DNA from: DASSWG01 sp041689995 | GTDB lineage: Bacteria > Bacteroidota > Bacteroidia > Flavobacteriales > Flavobacteriaceae | Assembly (NCBI GenBank): GCA_041689995.1 | Contig: JBDNFD010000046.1 | Coordinates: forward strand, 1-30,119 | DNA: 30,119 nt | Reading direction: 5' to 3' | Part shown: positions 6,981 to 14,631 of the stretch, one piece after another | How positions within the stretch are numbered: the first letter of the stretch is position 1 | How the letters are laid out: every line of letters begins with the position of its first letter | Position numbers and translations under genes: made by a program | Notes under the pieces: model-generated | The model's input: only the letters and a program-made list of their open reading frames with translations | The model's database searches: none | What the model was told of the DNA's origin: nothing

Positions 6981-8252
6981 TTATTCTAAAACTTCCTTCA
7001 GGCGTTCCGAAAATCGGTACACATCTTCAAAAGAATTATAAAGTGGTGTCGGTGCCACACGGATCACATCGGGTTCGCGCCAGTCGCTGATAACCCCGAC
7101 TTCCATTAATTTTTTATGCAAGGTTTTGTCTGCGTTTTTTACTTGAATTGAAAGTTGACAACCGCGTTCGTCCGGATTTTTTGGAGTAATGATATTGATT
7201 CGGTTGTTGTTCAAATTATTAATTAAAAATTCAAGATATCCTGTAAGTTTTACCGATTTTTCCCGAAGGTTTGCAAATCCGGCTTCGTCGAAAATATCGA
7301 GTGAGGCCCGGATAGCCGCCATCGATAAAATTGGTGGATTGCTAAGTTGCCAGCCTTCTGCACCTGGAATGGCGTCAAAGTCTTTCCGCATATTGAAACG
7401 TGTATTTTTGTTGTGGCCCCACCAACCGGAAAAACGTTTCAGTTCTGAATTATTCGCGTGGCGTTCGTGCACAAAAGCCCCGCCCAAACTTCCCGGACCG
7501 CTGTTCAAATATTTATAGGTGCACCAGACGGCAAAATCTGGACCGTTTTCGTGCAAATCTGGGAAAATATTCCCTGCTCCGTGTGCCAAATCAAATCCGA
7601 CTTTGCAGCCATGTTTGTGGCCCAGTTCCGTGATTTTTTTCATTGGAAAAAATTGCCCCGTATAATAATTGGTGTTGCCGATTATCAATAAGGCAATTTC
7701 CTCGCCTTGTGCTTCCATGATTTTTTCAAGATCTTCAAAACGGCACAATTCTTCACCTTCTCGGGGTTTCCATAAAATCAAGCCATCTTTGGGATCAATA
7801 TTGTGGAACTTCAATTGGCTTTCGACGGCATATTTATCGGAGGGAAAAGCATCACTTTCAATTAATATTTTGTAGCGTTTTTTGGTGGGTTGGAAAAACG
7901 AAACCATCAATAAATGTAAGTTGGTGGTCAAGGTGTTCATCACCACCACTTCGGAAGGTTTCGCACCGACGATTTTAGCCATCTTTTTGGTCAAAAACTC
8001 GTGATAGGGCAGCCAAGGATGTTTGGCATCTGTGTGGCCTTCAACACCAAGTTTTGCCCAATCATCCAATTCTTCCTGCAAATATTCTTGAGTTTTTTTA
8101 GGTTGCAAGCCAAGGGAATTTCCGCAGAAATAAAGTTGTTCGTTCCCATTTTGATTTGTAGGTATATAAAATTCATTCCGGAATTTTTTCAAAAGATCTT
8201 CCGAATCCAGTTGTTGGGCAAACGCGAGGGAGTTTTGATATGTTATGTCCAT
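6981..8252 (-). CDS. kynU: kynureninase (PLP-dependent)
   Basis: Cleaves kynurenine or 3-hydroxykynurenine to (3-hydroxy)anthranilate and alanine. The 423-aa protein has the family hallmarks YFCGNSLGLQPK (41-52), a PLP-site aspartate in DLAHGAGN (Asp221) and the Schiff-base lysine in CTYKYLNSGPG (Lys247). With kmo next to it, 3-hydroxykynurenine is the likely substrate. It is the first gene of the minus-strand operon and starts about 25 bp after a TAAATTTG promoter word, so it probably leads a transcript running to ACMSD. Confidence 0.95.
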   Translation of the reverse strand: MDITYQNSLAFAQQLDSEDLLKKFRNEFYIPTNQNGNEQLYFCGNSLGLQPKKTQEYLQEELDDWAKLGVEGHTDAKHPWLPYHEFLTKKMAKIVGAKPSEVVVMNTLTTNLHLLMVSFFQPTKKRYKILIESDAFPSDKYAVESQLKFHNIDPKDGLILWKPREGEELCRFEDLEKIMEAQGEEIALLIIGNTNYYTGQFFPMKKITELGHKHGCKVGFDLAHGAGNIFPDLHENGPDFAVWCTYKYLNSGPGSLGGAFVHERHANNSELKRFSGWWGHNKNTRFNMRKDFDAIPGAEGWQLSNPPILSMAAIRASLDIFDEAGFANLREKSVKLTGYLEFLINNLNNNRINIITPKNPDERGCQLSIQVKNADKTLHKKLMEVGVISDWREPDVIRVAPTPLYNSFEDVYRFSERLKEVLE

Positions 8253-8276
8253 TTATTTAAAAAATCTGATTTGGCA

Positions 8277-8284
8277 CAAATTTA
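8277..8284 (-). promoter_or_regulatory. -7 promoter element (TAAATTTG) of the kynurenine operon
   Basis: Matches the Bacteroidota -7 consensus TAnnTTTG on the minus strand. Transcription would start near 8273, about 20 nt before the kynU ATG. No clear TTG -33 element lies at the usual spacing. Confidence 0.5.
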
Positions 8285-8349
8285 CAAATAAAATGTGCTT
8301 TTTTCATCGGAAAAGGAAAAGTACAAACCGTTTTTTTATTAAAATGGAA

Positions 8350-8369
8350 AATACCTTAAAAGAGGTATT
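8350..8369. promoter_or_regulatory. 20-bp dyad AATACCT-N6-AGGTATT, candidate operator
   Basis: Perfect 7-bp arms with a 6-bp spacer (TAAAAG) in the shared spacer between kynU (minus) and the histidine kinase gene (plus). It has no T-run, so it is not a terminator. Its centre lies about 40 bp upstream of the expected start of the kinase transcript, a typical activator position. Confidence 0.5.
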
Positions 8370-8389
8370 AGCACCACAAAAAAAAAGTT

Positions 8390-8397
8390 GATATTTG
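8390..8397 (+). promoter_or_regulatory. weak -7 element (GATATTTG) of the histidine kinase gene
   Basis: One base from TAnnTTTG. It would give a leader of about 21 nt, like the other promoters in this window. TTA at 8368-8370 lies 19 bp upstream, at the -33 position, and overlaps the dyad's right arm. Confidence 0.3.
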
Positions 8398-8421
8398 AAA
8401 ATGTGAAATCATTTTAAAAGT

Positions 8422-11400
8422 ATGTACGTTTTTATCAATCATTTTTTTATCAAATCCTTGTTGAAAACGGTGGTTTTTATCTTGTTTGTGTTATGGACAA
8501 ATTACGGTTCAGCTCAAAACTTAACACTTTTAGATACGCTTAAATTCAGGCAAGTCGCACAGAATGAAGGGTTGTCCCAACTGAACGTGCTCTCCATTGA
8601 ATTTGATGAAAACGGCTATTTATGGGCTGGAACCGAAGACGGACTGAACCGTTTTAACGGCTATGAAATGAAGGTGTTTTCGCAAGAAAATGGGTTAACA
8701 GGACTTCAAGATGACCATATTAGAGCATTGCTATATACAAATGACACGCTGTGGCTGGCGACGAACACGCACTCAATTATAGCCTATATTTTGTCGCAGG
8801 ATGATTTTATTCCAATACTGGACCCCGAAATTTTAAAGGAGAATGAATCCTTGAAATACAGTCATCGAATCTTCGAATTGAATGATCGGTATTTGTTGGC
8901 CGGAACCTTGAAGAATTGTATGCTCATCGACCGGAAAACCTTGAATTTTACTATTCTTCCCCTTCCTGAACAAACGCGAAATGATTATTTACTGAGTGTG
9001 CATCGACAGCAAAACGATCGTTTCCTTTTAGGTACATTTTTCAGCGGAATTCTGGAATTGGACCTTTCAGAAAAAACCTTACAAAAGCCTGATTGGCAAT
9101 TTTCTTTTGAAAATAATCCAGTTTATGCTTTTCATGAGGATGGAAAAAATGGACTGTTTATCGGTTCGGAAAAGGGCTTGTTTTATTTTGATAAAAAATC
9201 GAAAAAAACACGGGAAATCTACCAAGCCAAGGAGAAAAATCCCATTCGTTGTTTTTATGATTGGAATAAAAATCAAGTTTTTATCGGTTGTTTTAATGGC
9301 TTGCTGGTATTGAATAAAAACACGTTTGAAATAGCCCCGGTGATACTTTCTGGTTTCGCCAAAAAAAGCTTTTCCCCGGTGGAAATAGTGGCTATCAAAA
9401 ACGACGGTGCAGGCGGAATTTGGTTGGCATCGGAAGGGAAAGGTCTTTTTTATCACAATTCAAAACGACAGAAGTTCGAAGCCTTCCGAATCAGTTTAAT
9501 CAATTCCCCAAAAAAGGATTTTATTAGTAGTTTCAATTTTTTACGGGAAGGAAACACGCTATGGATGACCACGGGATTTGGTTTTGTAAAACATGAATTG
9601 AATACTCAAAATTATAAGTTATATCGCACGGATCGGTTGGGATATGCGCTGACAAAGGATGCAAACAATACAATTTGGGGCGGTGGTTTCAACCAGGGAT
9701 TACAAAAATACAATCGGAGAACCGATCGTTTTGAGAACGTCATCTTTTCCAAGGGAACAATTCCCGATCGGGATATTGTGCAAATCACAGCTTTTTCGGC
9801 CGATAGTTTGTGGGTTGCTACTTGGTCGGCAGGAATGTATGTGGTGAATCTCGATTCGTTTTCGGTAAAACCTTTGAAAATTGGCGGGAAAACTATTTCC
9901 CGTGCCAGAACGTCTTATGTCGATTCCAAGAATCAGGTTTGGATTGGTGCCGACGATGGTTTGTACCGCTATAGAAATGGAAAAACAAAACATTATGAAA
10001 ATGACCCCGGAAATGTAAATTCGCTCAGTAACAATCGCATTTTCAGTATTACAGAAGATATTCATGGAAATTTGGCGGTAGGAACGGCAAAAGGCTTGAA
10101 TCTTATCGACTTTAAAACGGACAGTATTTTTCGATATTTACATCAATCGGGCCTTCCCAACGATTTTATTTATGGAGTACTTGCGGACAAAAATGGGCAT
10201 ATTTGGGTAAGCACCAATTATGGTATTTCTGAATTGGATCCCGAAGCTGGAATATTCAGGAATTATACTGAAGAAGACGGTCTTCAAAATAATGAATTCA
10301 ATGGAAAGGCTGCATATATAGATAGTTTAGGCTATTTGTATTTCGGCGGAATGAACGGTTTTAATATTTTTCATCCGGACAGTATCCCAATCAACAAAAA
10401 CACGGCGAAAACTATCATTGAAGATGTGGAATTGTTTGGAAAACCCATCGGGAGAAACATTGTCTATTCTGACACGCTTTATTTTGAACACAATGAAAAT
10501 GTATTGACCTTCAATTTTGCCGCGCTCAATTTTCTCTTGCCAGATAAAAATCGATATCGTTTTAAAATGGAAGGATTTGACAAGGAATGGCGGCCGGTCA
10601 CGAGCGAGCGTTCCACGACATACACCAACTTGAACTCTGGGACTTACACCTTTTCGGTAAAAGGAAGCAACAATGAATTGCTGTGGGGAAAACCCGATTC
10701 GATGACGATTATGATTCACGCACCTTGGTATAAAACCACGCTTTTTAGAATTGGGGGAGGATTTTTGACTTTGTTGTTGATTGCCGGATGGTTTTTCTAC
10801 CGGAATTACGAACAAAATCGCAAAAATCAGCTTTTAAGAGAAATGGTTTTAGTTAGGACAAAGGAACTGCATGATTCAAACGAGGATTTAAGCAATGCCA
10901 TGAAAACGTCTAAGGAACAAAAGGAAAATATTTCTTTTCTGATGAGGGAACTCAATCATCGCGTAAAAAACAATTTGCAGTTGTTGGCGAGTTTGTTGGA
11001 AATGCAAAAGGGGAATACACGTCATAAAGCGACGCAGAATAACTTACAGGCCGCACAAAATAGATTATTCACCATCGCCAAAATACACGATTTGCTGGGT
11101 GGGGATCAATCAGAAAATGGATCTGAACTTGATGTTTTTATTTCAAAATTGGCAAAAGAGCTGATCGCATTTATGGAGGTGCCTGTAGAACTAAGCTGCA
11201 ATCTGGAATCCATAAGAGTTTTGCCGAAGAAAATCAATCCATTGGGAATTATTATAAATGAACTGATTACCAATACCATAAAACACGCTTTTGCCGATGA
11301 TAAAAAAAATGGGGCTATTCATATTTCGCTGAAAAAAGAAGGTAAATTCGGAAAATTGGTTTATTGGGACAACGGCAAAGGAATTTCTGAAATTAATGGG

Positions 11401-11514
11401 AATAAGGAATCCTTAGGATTAAAATTAATTAGAAACCTCGCCATACAACTGGGCGGCCGGGCGGAGATTACTTCAGAAAAAGGAACTGTTTTTACGATTT
11501 ATTTTGCGCTTTGA
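8422..11514 (+). CDS. membrane sensor histidine kinase with Reg_prop beta-propellers, Y_Y_Y domain and HisKA_2
   Basis: A 1030-aa sensor. An N-terminal signal/anchor (about 10-33) precedes a periplasmic region of many Reg_prop strands, such as GYLWAGTEDGLNRFNG, NQVWIGADDGLYRYRNG and GHIWVSTNYGISELD, which would form two seven-bladed propellers. A Y_Y_Y domain follows (around 680-775, with YRFKMEGFDKEW), then one membrane helix near 777-796. The cytoplasmic part has a HisKA_2 box ELNHRVKNNLQLL with phospho-acceptor His846 and an ATPase domain (N box ELITNTIKHAF, G box DNGKGI). Unlike classical hybrid two-component systems of this phylum, it has no fused receiver or AraC domain; the regulator is the next gene. 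The ligand is unknown. It is divergent from the kynurenine operon, which makes that pathway a plausible target. Confidence 0.9.
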   Translation: MYVFINHFFIKSLLKTVVFILFVLWTNYGSAQNLTLLDTLKFRQVAQNEGLSQLNVLSIEFDENGYLWAGTEDGLNRFNGYEMKVFSQENGLTGLQDDHIRALLYTNDTLWLATNTHSIIAYILSQDDFIPILDPEILKENESLKYSHRIFELNDRYLLAGTLKNCMLIDRKTLNFTILPLPEQTRNDYLLSVHRQQNDRFLLGTFFSGILELDLSEKTLQKPDWQFSFENNPVYAFHEDGKNGLFIGSEKGLFYFDKKSKKTREIYQAKEKNPIRCFYDWNKNQVFIGCFNGLLVLNKNTFEIAPVILSGFAKKSFSPVEIVAIKNDGAGGIWLASEGKGLFYHNSKRQKFEAFRISLINSPKKDFISSFNFLREGNTLWMTTGFGFVKHELNTQNYKLYRTDRLGYALTKDANNTIWGGGFNQGLQKYNRRTDRFENVIFSKGTIPDRDIVQITAFSADSLWVATWSAGMYVVNLDSFSVKPLKIGGKTISRARTSYVDSKNQVWIGADDGLYRYRNGKTKHYENDPGNVNSLSNNRIFSITEDIHGNLAVGTAKGLNLIDFKTDSIFRYLHQSGLPNDFIYGVLADKNGHIWVSTNYGISELDPEAGIFRNYTEEDGLQNNEFNGKAAYIDSLGYLYFGGMNGFNIFHPDSIPINKNTAKTIIEDVELFGKPIGRNIVYSDTLYFEHNENVLTFNFAALNFLLPDKNRYRFKMEGFDKEWRPVTSERSTTYTNLNSGTYTFSVKGSNNELLWGKPDSMTIMIHAPWYKTTLFRIGGGFLTLLLIAGWFFYRNYEQNRKNQLLREMVLVRTKELHDSNEDLSNAMKTSKEQKENISFLMRELNHRVKNNLQLLASLLEMQKGNTRHKATQNNLQAAQNRLFTIAKIHDLLGGDQSENGSELDVFISKLAKELIAFMEVPVELSCNLESIRVLPKKINPLGIIINELITNTIKHAFADDKKNGAIHISLKKEGKFGKLVYWDNGKGISEINGNKESLGLKLIRNLAIQLGGRAEITSEKGTVFTIYFAL

Positions 11515-11566
11515 GGAAATTGAGGTATTTTTAAACCTCTAAACCTTCACAAAATTCTATAAATGA

Positions 11567-12166
11567 ATGCGCAAATTGCTAATCGTTGAAGATGAAATTA
11601 TTATTGCTGAAGGCGTCAAAACCTATTTGGAGCAAAACGATTATACCGCGAAAATCGCTACCACGGTAGATCAGGCGATTGATTTTCTGAAGCATAACTC
11701 GTTCGATGCTGTGATTTGCGATATCAATTTACAAGAAGAAAAAACAGGAATTGATATTATCTGGCAATACCACCAACAGAAACAACATGGCCCGGTAGTT
11801 TTTTTAACAGCCTATTCCAATTCCGAAATAATGGAATCTGCGGAAAGTCTTCTGCCGTATGCCTATATTATCAAGCCCTTCTACAACAAGCAATTATTGA
11901 CCACATTGAACCTGGCCGTTGCGAACAGTAAATTAAAAAATCTGAAAAACTATAAGACCAATCCGGAATTGGAAAAGAATATAAGTCGAAGGGAAAAGGA
12001 AATCCTAAAACAATTGGTTTACGGTAAAACCAACAAAGAAATCGGCGAATACTTATTTATTTCGAAATTCACGGTTGATACTCATATTCGGAATATCAAA
12101 GAAAAACTGGGTATGAGCAAAAAAGGTGAGTTGATTAAATTTGCGTTGATCAATAATTTGGGCTGA
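11567..12166 (+). CDS. response regulator, CheY receiver plus LuxR-type HTH
   Basis: A 199-aa regulator in the NarL/FixJ arrangement. The receiver has the acidic pair near residues 8-9 (VEDE), phospho-acceptor Asp52 in VICDINLQE, Thr81 and Lys103 (IIKPF). The C-terminal LuxR helix-turn-helix runs from about 136 to 195 (SRREKEILKQLVYGKTNKEI, then TVDTHIRNIKEKLG). ATG 11567 gives the usual receiver start (MRKLLIVEDE); an ATG four bases earlier is out of frame. It follows the sensor kinase by 52 bp and is probably its partner. Its dimeric DNA-binding domain would suit a dyad such as that at 8350-8369, but this is inference. Confidence 0.92.
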   Translation: MRKLLIVEDEIIIAEGVKTYLEQNDYTAKIATTVDQAIDFLKHNSFDAVICDINLQEEKTGIDIIWQYHQQKQHGPVVFLTAYSNSEIMESAESLLPYAYIIKPFYNKQLLTTLNLAVANSKLKNLKNYKTNPELEKNISRREKEILKQLVYGKTNKEIGEYLFISKFTVDTHIRNIKEKLGMSKKGELIKFALINNLG

Positions 12167-12186
12167 ATTCTTCAGGTCATAATTTT

Positions 12187-12822
12187 TTAATGCACGGAAG
12201 ATGTATCCACTTTTCCAGCTCCTTTTTTAATCAGTAGCACAAAAGGAACACAAATAAGAAACATTAACCCCAGGTATAAAAAGATATCCATATACGAGAG
12301 AACCGTGCTCTGTTTCAGGACCATTCCTTCCAAAACTTGATAAGATTTTGCCACAGATTCGCTGATACTATAACCCTTGGAGACAAATAAATGTTGTAAT
12401 CCAGCAAGTCTATCCTGAACCTTTAAATCAATACTGCTAAGATTCGGAATAAGGTCGATACGGTGTTGTTGGATTCTTCTGGCAATTAATGTCGTAATGA
12501 TCGCAATTCCGAAAGAACCTCCCAGCTGCCGCATCATTCCAGTGAAAGCAGCACCTTCCCCAATATGTTTTCCTTGCAAAGTTGAAAGGGCCAAAGTGGT
12601 AATCGGAACGAAAAGTAGTCCGAGGCCAAATCCTCTTAAAACCAATGGCCAAAACATTAATTCGGCACCTGTATCCGGTGTTATGATTTTGTACATCCAA
12701 AAACTATAAAGGAAGAACGAAACCAATCCGATGGCAATCAAATATTTTTGTGAAACACCTCGTTCCAGCAGTTTTCCAATTATGGGCATCATCAGTCCCG
12801 TGGTGATAGAACTCGGAATTGT
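12187..12822 (-). pseudogene. 3' remnant of an EmrB/QacA-type (DHA2) multidrug transporter
   Basis: The open stretch encodes only the C-terminal 200-odd residues of a 14-helix MFS exporter (family length about 500-540). Recognisable parts are TTGLMMPIIGKLLERG, PITTLALSTL, the loop GAAFTGMMRQLGGSFGIAI, and the last helix followed by a basic tail. The family match continues a few codons upstream of the first ATG (12792), then stops at an in-frame TAA at 12823-12825, so the N-terminal 300 or so residues are gone. The gene is convergent with the response regulator. It is a truncated gene unlikely to make a working transporter. Confidence 0.8.
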
Positions 12823-12828
12823 TTAAAT

Positions 12829-12838
12829 CAAACGTTTG
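12829..12838. promoter_or_regulatory. palindrome CAAACGTTTG, possible orphan regulator site
   Basis: A perfect 10-bp palindrome four bases beyond the break point of the transporter remnant. In intact loci, EmrB-type operons are commonly controlled by a TetR-family repressor. This may be the old operator brought next to the 3' end by a deletion. Confidence 0.35.
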
Positions 12839-12900
12839 TTCAATTATGAAAAGAATTTTATTTAACATTTGGAATTAAAAAGAATAGGGAAATATGGCAC

Positions 12901-12928
12901 AAAAAAAACCCTTGGAACTATCCAAGGG
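12901..12928 (-). terminator. rho-independent terminator of the small acidic lipoprotein gene
   Basis: Perfect 8-bp stem CCCTTGGA / TCCAAGGG with a 4-nt loop, followed on the minus strand by eight T (A-run 12901-12908). It lies 27 bp after the lipoprotein stop and insulates it from the transporter remnant. Confidence 0.85.
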
Positions 12929-12954
12929 TAATTATTTTCGCGCGCGGAAATTGA

Positions 12955-13152
12955 CTACATTGAGTCATCGATGTCATCGGCCGCATCTTTGATTCCGTCG
13001 CCAATATCATCGGCAGCGTCCTTCATTTCGTCCCCGATATCATCAGCGGCTTCTTCGATGTCGTCGCTCGCATCTTTATGGGTATCTCTACAACTTGTAA
13101 ATCCGGTGGTAAATAGAGCCACCGTGAACAACATTAAAAACATTTTTTTCAT
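12955..13152 (-). CDS. small acidic repeat lipoprotein
   Basis: A 65-aa protein with a lipoprotein signal peptide ending in a lipobox FTSC (Cys21). The mature part is almost entirely acidic 11-residue repeats: AADDIGDEMKD, AADDIGDGIKD, AADDIDDSM, with a shorter first unit ASDDIEE. The pattern gives an amphipathic helix with Ile/Met on one side and Asp/Lys on the other. No enzyme motif is present and I know no firm function; an envelope structural or stress role is only a guess. A strong terminator follows. Single-gene transcription is likely. Confidence 0.8.
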   Translation of the reverse strand: MKKMFLMLFTVALFTTGFTSCRDTHKDASDDIEEAADDIGDEMKDAADDIGDGIKDAADDIDDSM

Positions 13153-13253
13153 AATTGAGGTTTTAGATTAAATATTGGTTTCATGCTAAAGTATGCATAA
13201 ATTCCGAAAAAGTTGAAAATTTCTTGGGATTATTTGGAATTTTTGGTGGATAG

Positions 13254-13411
13254 TTATAACCTTCTGCCTGTCACCAATTTAAAAATGATCAAAATTACCG
13301 CGATGACCAATAGGATGTACATAAAATCTCCGAACTTGAAGTAGATTTTATCAAGCAGCCAACCGATGATCAAAATAAAATAACAATAAGTAGCCAAATT
13401 AAATCTTTCAT
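13254..13411 (-). pseudogene. lmo0937-like small membrane protein, apparently frameshifted
   Basis: From ATG 13411 the frame reads MKDLIWLLIVILF, then TGA (13370-13372). In the +1 frame, from the same T-rich stretch on, it continues ILIIGWLL, a short linker KIYFKFGDF, then MYILLVIAVILIIFKLVTGRRL to the TAA at 13254-13256. Joined, these give a protein of about 50 aa with two hydrophobic helices and a basic GRR tail, the usual plan of lmo0937-family proteins. The break lies in a T/A homopolymer run (about 13372-13386). A continuous 70-aa frame from 13466 also covers the second half but has an atypical N-terminus. Real frameshift, slippage or a sequencing error are all possible. Confidence 0.55.
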
Positions 13412-13549
13412 AATTATAGGATTTGATTAATAAGGTATAAATGTACATAATTTTGAATGTTCCCAATTTATTTTAACCCTAAATTAAATAAACTTTATGA
13501 AATTTTATAAGAAGAATAGATAGCAATAGCAATGCTCCAAATTTTTAAA

Positions 13550-14116
13550 TTAATCATGAACCCAGTTCTGGATCATCGTTTTTCCAAAGGGGGTCAGAAT
13601 GGATTCCGGGTGAAACTGAACAGCACGAATATCCAAATCCTTATGGCGGAAAGACATTAACATGCCATTTTTATCCACTGAGGTGGTCTCTAAGCATTCG
13701 GGTAACTGATTTTCCACCAGCCATGAATGATAGCGACCGACATAGAATTTTTTCGGTAAGTTTTTGAAAAGAATTTCGTCGTGTACCGTTTGCCAAACCG
13801 GTGTAGCAATTCCATGGAAAACGTTTTCTAAATTTTGCAATCGGCCGCCAAAAACTTCTGCAATGGCTTGATGGCCCAAACAAACCCCCAAAATGGATTT
13901 TTTCTTGGCGAATTCTTTAATGATCGTTTTCAGCATTCCTGCATTTTGGGGCACACCCGGACCCGGGGAAAGCACAATTTTATCAAATTTCTCGATTTCT
14001 TCCAGCTGAATTTCATCATTGCGAAACACGCTTACTTGGCAGTTGGTTCCTTCTAGATAATGCACCAAATTATATACGAAAGAATCATAATTATCGATGA
14101 CCACAATTTTCTTCAT
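13550..14116 (-). CDS. class I glutamine amidotransferase, aminodeoxychorismate/anthranilate synthase component II (PabA/TrpG)
   Basis: Supplies ammonia from glutamine to a chorismate-using partner (PabB or TrpE). From ATG 14116 it is 188 aa, the normal length: IDNYDSFVYNL at the start, oxyanion PGPG (51-54), nucleophile Cys79 in GVCLGHQ, and His169/Glu171 in FHPES. An upstream in-frame ATG (14152) would add 12 atypical residues and lie before the promoter box at 14121-14128, so I reject it. No trp or pab partner is adjacent, and the sequence alone does not separate PabA from TrpG. A solitary copy away from trp genes leans to the PabA (folate) role. Confidence 0.9.
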   Translation of the reverse strand: MKKIVVIDNYDSFVYNLVHYLEGTNCQVSVFRNDEIQLEEIEKFDKIVLSPGPGVPQNAGMLKTIIKEFAKKKSILGVCLGHQAIAEVFGGRLQNLENVFHGIATPVWQTVHDEILFKNLPKKFYVGRYHSWLVENQLPECLETTSVDKNGMLMSFRHKDLDIRAVQFHPESILTPFGKTMIQNWVHD

Positions 14117-14120
14117 ACCG

Positions 14121-14128
14121 CAAAAATA
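14121..14128 (-). promoter_or_regulatory. -7 element TATTTTTG of the PabA/TrpG gene (start codon 4 bp away)
   Basis: Perfect TAnnTTTG match. GTG, close to the -33 TTG, lies exactly 19 bp upstream. The transcript start would fall at or within a few bases of the ATG at 14116, suggesting a leaderless or nearly leaderless mRNA. Confidence 0.55.
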
Positions 14129-14247
14129 GGATGGAATTCTTTGATCCCACATATTTGCCAGTAAATATTATCGTTGAATAAATACGTGTTTTCAGATTAT
14201 GCGAAGGAAAAAATCCGCATTCATTTTTTTATCGTTCCAAAAGAACT

Positions 14248-14255
14248 TATTTTTG
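14248..14255 (+). promoter_or_regulatory. -7 element TATTTTTG of the rhodanese genes
   Basis: Perfect TAnnTTTG match 24 bp before the ATG at 14280. It supports that start over the in-frame ATG at 14199, which lies upstream of the promoter. Confidence 0.5.
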
Positions 14256-14279
14256 TTCAACATCAATTACCCATTTTAT

Positions 14280-14591
14280 ATGAAGGATTTGACTAAAGAG
14301 GAATGGAAGGAATTGCTCGAAAAAGATGAGGATGCATTTATAATGGATGTCCGCACTGATGAAGAATTTGAGGAAGGATATATTCCCAATGCCGAACAAA
14401 TCGATATTCAAGACCCCGGTAAATTTATGGAAAAAACAGGGCAATTGGACAAGTCTAAAAATTATTATATTTATTGTCGTTCCGGTGGAAGAAGTTTGCA
14501 GGCTTGCCAATTATTGGATCAGATGGGTTTTGCGAACACCTACAATCTTTTGGGCGGATATTCTGAATGGGATGGTGATAAAATGGTATAG
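14280..14591 (+). CDS. rhodanese-like domain protein, cytosolic
   Basis: A single-domain rhodanese (103 aa), a predicted persulfide carrier/sulfurtransferase. FIMDVRTDEEFEEGYIPNA carries the CH2A-type DVR motif. The active loop is CRSGGRS with the catalytic cysteine followed by a six-residue loop typical of sulfur (not phosphate) chemistry. LLGGYSEW closes the domain. There is no signal peptide from the chosen start. A second, secreted rhodanese follows 40 bp downstream, so the two probably share a transcript and act in different compartments. Confidence 0.88.
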   Translation: MKDLTKEEWKELLEKDEDAFIMDVRTDEEFEEGYIPNAEQIDIQDPGKFMEKTGQLDKSKNYYIYCRSGGRSLQACQLLDQMGFANTYNLLGGYSEWDGDKMV

Positions 14592-14631
14592 GTTTGTGCT
14601 TATTTGTTAAATATTGAAAAAAAAACATAAA

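Noticed and set aside
9079..10815. Minus-strand reading frames of 120-160 codons inside the histidine kinase gene
   Set aside because: They are antisense to a clearly coding propeller region and have no recognisable domains.
14199..14279. N-terminal extension of the first rhodanese from the ATG at 14199
   Set aside because: The extension is basic and hydrophobic, unlike the family, and precedes a perfect promoter -7 box at 14248-14255.
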